NCBI GenBank assembly: GCA_003550325.1 | Contig: QKWP01000126.1 | Coordinates: 102,553-166,552 of the forward strand | DNA from: Gigaspora rosea | Lineage: Eukaryota > Glomeromycota > Glomeromycetes > Diversisporales > Gigasporaceae | DNA length: 64,000 nt | Direction: 5' to 3' | In this document: positions 58,054 to 64,000 of the stretch, one piece after another | How the letters are laid out: each line of letters opens with the position of its first letter | Numbering within the stretch: the stretch's first letter is position 1 | Translations under genes and position numbers: made by a program | The notes under the pieces: model-generated | Told to the model about the DNA's origin: nothing | The model's input: the letters and a program-made list of their open reading frames with translations, nothing else | The model's database searches: none

Positions 58054-60306
58054 TGTTGCTCAGTACATTTGGTCAGTGTTGGCAATTTTTTGCGGCCAAT
58101 TTTTTTAGTAATTGGTTGGCAAACGGCCAACGGCCAATTGGAAATTTCGGGCAAAAATTTCTAACTTACACAATATTAAAAAAGACTATATTGTATTAGA
58201 TTGCTTGTTGCGGTTTATTATAAGGTATTTAATAAATAAGAAAAAAATTTTAATCTTTATTTTAAACAATAATTGAGGCTTATTAATATAAAGATTAACG
58301 TTAATACGGATAAAGTAGATAAAACATCTAATTTTTATATCATAAAATAGACAAGAAATTTCATCAAAAAAGTATAAATAAAACGTAAGTTTGCAAGGTG
58401 GAAGGTGGGTGGGCAGTACTCTAGTAATGGTTTACGAATTCGAAATAGTAAATTAAATAGAGTAAAGAGTATACAATAATGTATAGTGCAGAGTATATAA
58501 AAATGTAAAGATTTTTTTAGGCTAATTTGGCATGATCTGATTCCTAAAGGAGAGTATACAAGGCAAAGACAGGTTGATCCATGATCAAGATTTTCACGGT
58601 AACTAAGGAAAATTTTATTTATTTTAATTAAAATAATATAAAAAAAAAAAAAAAACAAGCAAAAAAAAAAGGAAAAACCCAAATATGAAAAGTACAGAAG
58701 TACCGAATTAGAACAAAACCATGCAAACAAAATGTATTCTACGTTAATATCCGTGGATATCTTAAAATTTATGAAAATGGACAACGCATCCAAGCTTTAA
58801 ACTCAGCCCATAGAAATTCGAAGAGTTTTATAAAAGTGAAATTAGAAGATAGGTATCATTATAACGGATCCTATCGGATATATCCGATAGAATCTCTGTA
58901 GAGATTCGGAACCGCCCGGATCCAAAAAATTGTGGAATCATACCCGTACCATCGGATCGGATCCGAATCGGATCCGGATCTCGGATCGGGTCTGCGGAAC
59001 ACTATGTCGACTTTATGTCGACTTGAATTGAATCAAATTTTTTAGTTGGCGGTAGAATTCATAGATTACATTTCCGTCTATAACCACAATTTTTCATATT
59101 TTTATTTTTATATAGTTTTTCACACGCTTTGATCACGTTTGACACATTATCCGAATAAACAGCCAATCACTGCACGGTATTTTGTGTTTGTGCATTTTTT
59201 TAGTGTTTTTCTAATAATAACATATAATAATTAATGATTAATAATGCAATTTTGCAGCATAATGACGTTAATTATAATTGTTATAATTTTTTACATTCAC
59301 ATTTTACACATGATCTAGTTTATCTTATAAAATTATGAATAAACAGCACAGCATTTTCGATCAAAAATGTGTGCTATTTTAGTATTGTTTTAATTAAGCA
59401 GCGCCAATTGCCGCTTATTATTTACTCATATTATTTTACTGCATTTTCTAATAATAAAAATTACGACTTTAGACGATCTCCAAATTTGACAATCATGCAA
59501 GAAGTCGTAATAGTTACATATTTGACATATATCGACAGAATCATACCAATTCACAGGTAACCAATCAAAACTGTTTAAATGGACAAACTCTGAATTAGAA
59601 GGTTTAGATTATTATTATTATTATACTACTAAATTTTTTTTCGCTTATTTTTTTTATTAATTGGTAAATGGATATGACATGAAATAATGACACTCAATAT
59701 TTGAGATTATAACAGATCAGTATATACGGATGACCATTGTATAGTATGGGGAAATTACAGCAGATCATTATGGTACAGGTATGGTATCGATTAATATTCT
59801 CGCAAATTAAGACCATGCTGATCCGGTGTTATGTATATATAGCGTTAGTGTTAGAATTATAGCTGATCAGTGTGGTATAGGCTTTAAAAATCAGCCTGTA
59901 CTATACTGATCTGCTCATTTATACCATGCTGATCTGTTAATAAGATAACCAAATGGGTATAAAATACCCGTATTCCTATTATTGATCATTCATAACATAC
60001 TGATCTGCTGTAATATTTCAATATTTGGTTTATTCATGATTTACTGTAAAAAATTTTGTTACAAATCGACACACAAATGCTGTATGTGGTTAGGTTGATT
60101 TGGTATTATCGTGATTCATTCATGATCATAACTTGCTCATCGCTATATTAATCTTAACATTTTGATCACGGGTTGCATAACTAATCAAAAGCGTTAAACA
60201 TTATACTAAATGCTTTCAAATTCGTGAAACATTTGATTGACATTTTTAGTTAAAGCAAATTTGGCAAATTCACGTTTCACGATTGTTTAAGGGAGTTTTT
60301 TACATT

Positions 60307-60655
60307 ACCACAAAAATTTTACCCCACGTGACTTTGACCAATCAAATTTTAAAATCAAGTGTGTGTAGCGTGATAGTCAAAACAAATGGGTTTTGCGTTC
60401 TAAGTAAAAAGTTGCGCGTAAAAATAAACCTCGTTATAGTTAGGGTTAGGGTGAGAACAACGTAGGGTAGGGTTAAGTTTATTAGTAAAATTTCACAAGG
60501 AATATTTTTAATTAGGCCGCAGTAGGTGGTTTCCTAATTAAAATTTAGAGCTATTCGCGTTATTTGTAAAAAAGTTGTTTCGCTTCGATTTTTACGTTAC
60601 ACCTGATCCTGAAATTCGATTGGTCGAAATCACGTGGGGTAAAATTTTTTGTGGG
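60307..60655. mobile_element. ~350-bp MITE with TTACCCCACGTGA ends
   Basis: CCACAAAAATTTTACCCCAC at left is matched in inverse by GTGGGGTAAAATTTTTTGTG at right, and GACCAATCAAATTTTAAAAT is matched by ATTCGATTGGTCGAAATC. The interior holds TTAGGGTTAGGGTG. No firm target duplication. The layout resembles the MULE MITEs at 13729 and 14204. Confidence 0.7.
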
Positions 60656-60732
60656 ATAGCTATGGGCGTTGTTAATTACATTGTAATCATATGAAATCAT
60701 ACGTATGATCGACTAATCAGCATTGTAACAAC

Positions 60733-62176
60733 TAGTGTTTCAATCCGTAATCCGCTAATCCGAATGGATCAGATGATTCGGATTGAATACGGATATCCGT
60801 ATCCGTTAATTTTAACCGGATAGATCCGTAATATTTACGGATTAAGGATTAGGATTATCCGGAACATAATCCCTAAAGATCTTACATGTGATTATCAATT
60901 TGACCAGCAATCGACGATAAATACATTACACTCCCTTTAGTAAATGTGAATGTAACGATTATTTATTTCAGCTGATTTGAAAATTAGTGGGGCACATGAT
61001 GAATTTTGTCCAAATTATTTTCAGTAATAATAGCGTAGTTTTTCGATAATATAAATTATATTATTAATTATTGAAATTTGCAGCGATTCTTGTAGTTTGT
61101 AGTTTTATGTTGATCTACCAACCAATAAAACCATGGTTATACCCAAAATGTGATCAATATACTAAAACTAATATAGCAATAAAGTAAATAATCAAGACAA
61201 CCCGTGATCAAAATGTTAAGACTAATATAGATTATCAGTGTCGATTTGTAACAACAGTAAATCATGAACCAAATATTGAAAGGTTACAGCAGAATGAATC
61301 GAATAAGGGTATTTTACACCCGCATCCACTTATTTGCGCGGGTAATACAAGCTCCTGGAGAGGAAATAGCAAATCGGAGAGTGCAAATTTTGACTATTCC
61401 GGATCAGCCCGACGAAGAATTCGAACACGCGTAAAAGAAGAAAAAAGCGAAAATACGCAAAAACTAATGTTTGAATCGAATTACTTATATTAAGCATCAC
61501 TCTAACCCTATAGTCTCTAACGTTAAGGCCCTAACCCTAAAATTCTATCCCACGCACTTAGTTTATTTACAAAATCGGATTTCCTTTTTTGGTTTGTGTT
61601 ACCCGCGCAAATAAGTAAAATGTTTCATCAATATGGTATAGATGAGCAGGTCAGTAAATACCCAAAATACACAGGCTGATTTTTAAAACCTGCACCATAC
61701 TATATAATCAGCTATAATTCTAACCCTAACACTAATATATATATAACACGATCAGTATAGTACAAAATTTAAAAAGTTGGGGGTGTACTATACTGATATG
61801 CTCACCCATACCATATCATATTGATTTACGAAAATACTAATCGATACCATACCGGTACCATACTGTATTTCCCATACTATACAATTCTGGTCATCCGTAC
61901 AGAAATTTTTTTTACAGTAAATCATAATCGGTAAGTTTTGTAAAAAAGTTTTACATTAAATTGTGATAGAAACCACAAATGTTTATTCAAATACGGAACC
62001 ATACTGCATTGGGGTGTTCGATACACTATGAAAATCAAATCTATAAGTGGTATGATATAAAATTCTAATAAGACAGATTTTTAAAAGATTTTCCTGATTA
62101 ACTTATCTAGAGTTCCAATCCGGATAGCGTTTATCCGAATAATTATCGGGTGACACCCACCCGGGTCAAATCGCTA
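60733..62176. mobile_element. 1.44-kb non-autonomous hAT element
   Basis: A perfect 8-bp duplication GTAACAAC flanks it (60725-60732 and 62177-62184). The left end is TAGTGTTTCAATCCG and the right end, inverted, TAGCGATTTGACCCGGGTGG, the latter very close to the right end of 15810-17488. Left subterminal ATCCG words are dense. No transposase. The TAGTG start is shared with the 7.1-kb transposase-bearing element at 51910. Confidence 0.75.
61328..61616. mobile_element. 289-bp MITE with GC-rich ends
   Basis: ACTTATTTGCGCGGGTAA at left is a perfect inverse of TTACCCGCGCAAATAAGT at right. The interior contains CTAACCCTATAG and CCCTAACCCTAA. It interrupts the right arm of the large inverted repeat. 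Confidence 0.75.
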
Positions 62177-62398
62177 GTAACAACTAAAAAAAAACTTACA
62201 AAATTTGTTAAAGAACTTCCTACGCTTGATACACAGAAATTAATTATATTTCGAATAGCTCACTGCATTTGTCTGACATGTTTTTGTTAATTTATTAAAT
62301 TCGAAATCGGCATTTCATTTTGTTAGATATTTGAAATAAACTATTCAAATTTAGTATACTTCAAATAAATATTAGCATTTGTAGCCATTCGTAAATGT

Positions 62399-62539
62399 AA
62401 TGAGTAAAGTGATAGCACTTTGTGCTCATATAGAATCCGGATTCAATTGGATTTATCCAGATTCGGATTATCATCCGGATACATAAAAAGGATCCGAATA
62501 TAATCCGGATGGCCCTTAAAGAATAGGATCGAAACACTA
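62399..62539. mobile_element. Orphan hAT end
   Basis: The reverse complement begins TAGTGTTTCGATCC and continues with repeated ATCCGGAT words, like the left end at 60733. No matching left terminus with a clean duplication was found; the pairing 60733-62539 was considered and rejected. A 75-residue minus frame here is a by-product. Confidence 0.5.
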
Positions 62540-62879
62540 TAAACAACATAGATTTGACCAATTTGGATCTTGGTTTTCTTATTAACATATGAAGGTGAAT
62601 TTTTTTAAAATATTATGAGTTCCAGACTATGAAAATAAGGTTTTATTTTACATAATATCAAATTTTGCTAAAATTAATCCCAATTTTAAAAAGTTTTATT
62701 AGAGCACAGTACTATACTTTACGTACTGTACGCTAAAATTTTTGCCGATCACTTTTGCCAGCCAATCAGAAACCGGAAAAGAACTATACGTACTGTACTA
62801 TGTCAGCAAATTATAGAATTTTATATATTGCAGATTTTTATGTTACACAATAATGATTATACTATTGTAACTATTAAGG

Positions 62880-63290
62880 TGGGAGAGCGTATACGTTTTA
62901 CCAATTTAACTCTAATAGTTACTAGGAGATAGGTTTCTGATTTACTCGAATAAAGGTCTCTTCAGCACTACACTAGCTTACTTCCTTTATTTTCTTTAAG
63001 TAAAATCGAAGGAAACTTCTATACTTGTATTTTATTGTATTGTATTGGGTTATATTGTATTGGATCGGGTTCTCTCCCTTTATTGAAGTCAAATTCATTC
63101 GTTTATATACATTTGAATTTAATATACAACACGTTGATGTGTTGTTTGGTACGTTAACGTGTTGTTTAACACGCTACGTGACGGTACAACTAAGCTTAGC
63201 ACGTTGACGTGCTATTGAGAATTTTTATAATCCGCGCCCCTTAACACGCATACGTGCTAACACGTTAACGTGTTATGAAGATTTTACAAA
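62880..63290 (-). promoter_or_regulatory. LTR-like or promoter-like region with ACGT palindromes
   Basis: On the minus strand, several AACACGTTAACGTGTT-type palindromes (63170-63275) precede GGGGCGCGGATTATAAAAAT. Further on are TGTATATAAACG and TTCAATAAAGGGAGAG, that is TATA-like and AATAAA-like signals in the order expected of an LTR, followed by TATTGTATTGG short repeats. Neither a partner LTR nor a 5-bp duplication was identified, so a strong unrelated promoter is possible. Confidence 0.4.
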
Positions 63291-63299
63291 AAGGGATGA

Positions 63300-64000
63300 T
63301 TATATGGCAATCATCAAGTTTACACGAATTTTGACTGACATTTAATGAATTATACAAAAATAGAAATGAAGTTATCTATACTAAATAAAGAGAAGATCTA
63401 TCTTCGGGGGGGGGGGGTAAACTAATCGGAAAATTAGAATCTTCAAATGTCACAATTTCGAATTGTGACACTATATACATATATTTTATTCGATATGCAA
63501 TACGACTATTACGACTAAAGTTTTATTACATTATTATTAAACGATTATTCTAAATGTTTCAACTCATTATTGAGACATGGAATTACCTTGAAACTTTCAT
63601 AGGTTGTTTATAAAGTATCTAAAAATAAGGCTATGTTTCTAATATTTTCTATTAAAATGCAAGTTTTAGGCATTCGTCTTGCGGAATGTTAAAAATTTCG
63701 TCGATTCGAACAAAATAGCTTTATCTTGAACATGCAAGTCAAAATTTAATTAGAACTTTGCAAAAAACCAACATAGTTACTTTGAGATAGTCCTGCTGCA
63801 GTGTTTTCAATTGAAAGAAATTAGATAAATAAGTACAATATTTGTGTGAAAACTTTAGAATTTTACGCTTTTCTTTATAATTAAAAGACTTAAAATAATT
63901 TGATCGATCATTTTTTAATTTTACTGATAAAAATCTGATCATAGTAAAATGATCAATATAGCTGACATAGTTTTGATTACTTAGTTGATTTATCACCCTA
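63300..64000. other. AT-rich end of window, nothing supported
   Basis: There is a run of nine or more G near 63408. The 85-residue minus-strand frame at 63739-63996 is Lys/Tyr/Phe-rich, has no motif and runs close to the window edge. Confidence 0.35.

Larger units (their letters stand above)
51910..59004 (-). mobile_element. 7.1-kb hAT element with transposase remnant
   Basis: A perfect 8-bp duplication TGTCGACT flanks it (51902-51909 and 59005-59012). The termini share TAGTGTT followed by GCA two bases later (left TAGTGTTATGCATGG; right, inverted, TAGTGTTCCGCAGACC). Subterminal GATCCGGA / CGGATCC words are dense at both ends (51930-52030 and 58860-58990). The minus-strand hAT transposase pseudogene at 54557-56983 lies inside, making this the only element in the window with a recognisable transposase in place. 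Other contents include small foldbacks and hairpins, so later insertions have enlarged it. Confidence 0.82.
59640..61925. repeat. Large inverted repeat (arms about 59640-60180 and 61195-61925)
   Basis: TTTTGATCACGGGTTGCATA near 60163 is matched in inverse by GACAACCCGTGATCAAAATG near 61196. Further out, ATGACCATTGTATAGTATGG (near 59730) is matched by CCATACTATACAATTCTGGTC (near 61875). GATCAGCATGGTATAA-like words are frequent in both arms. The right arm is longer because of the MITE at 61328-61616. The hAT left end at 60733 lies between the arms. Confidence 0.65.

Noticed and set aside
58074..58085. CAGTGTTGGCAA as the left end of a hAT element carrying the transposase
   Set aside because: No inverse partner or matching 8-bp flank was found, while 51910-59004 has a perfect TSD and encloses the transposase.
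58335..58793. 152-residue minus-strand ORF
   Set aside because: The translation is dominated by Phe/Ile/Leu runs over an A-rich stretch, overlaps a duplicated repeat segment, and has no recognisable domain.
60733..62539. hAT element with ends TAGTGTTTCAATCC and GGATCGAAACACTA
   Set aside because: The terminal match is good, but the flanks GTAACAAC and TAAACAAC agree at only six of eight, whereas ending at 62176 gives a perfect GTAACAAC duplication.

Overview
The window looks like nuclear DNA of an arbuscular mycorrhizal fungus of the Rhizophagus / Glomeromycotina type. This is an inference from four things: a very AT-rich sequence, one Sel1-repeat plus DLG-type protein kinase gene of the kind greatly expanded in those fungi, short GT-AG introns, and wall-to-wall transposon debris (hAT, MULE, Tc1/mariner-pogo, Harbinger-like, Helitron, LINE and tRNA-derived retroposons). 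No rRNA, true tRNA or CRISPR was seen.

Only one convincing intact host gene is present: a two-exon minus-strand Sel1-repeat/protein kinase gene (5620-7584, 627 residues). A GC-richer island of unknown meaning (about 7790-8310) lies upstream of it. Three transposase or helicase ruins are recognisable: a Helitron fragment (4804-5090), a badly decayed MULE transposase (about 20770-24550), and a hAT transposase with four intact-looking introns and many in-frame stops (54557-56983). The hAT gene lies inside a complete 7.1-kb hAT element (51910-59004) with a perfect 8-bp target duplication.

The rest is best read as a nest of mobile elements, many of which can be delimited by terminal inverted repeats (TIRs) and target-site duplications (TSDs). 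At 11.4-15.5 kb there are MITEs and copy 1 of a ~1.03-kb tRNA-headed retroposon. At 15.6-18.9 kb there is a four-level nest (MULE > pogo > hAT > hAT MITE). At 25.0-29.0 kb there are a hAT element, retroposon copy 3 interrupted by a hAT MITE, and a foldback MULE. At 30.5-31.4 kb there is a 5'-truncated LINE. At 35.0-39.0 kb there is a nested hAT block carrying retroposon copy 2. At 42.3-45.4 kb a TA-flanked composite carries a tandem array of about seven intron-bearing modules and an unrelated retroposed sequence. At 45.5-49.0 kb there is a degenerate repeat field with a Harbinger-like MITE. At 49.2-51.5 kb there is an inverted-duplication hAT element. At 59.6-62.5 kb there are further hAT and MITE units, and at 62.9-63.3 kb an LTR-like sequence.

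The two single-N positions (34731, 49882) are each flanked by identical direct copies (58 and 73 bp) and are very probably unresolved contig overlaps, not biology. The most unusual observations are the tandem array of complete-looking spliceosomal introns, the tRNA-headed ~1-kb retroposon with three independently duplicated targets, and the GACCAATCA-type motif shared by otherwise different element termini.
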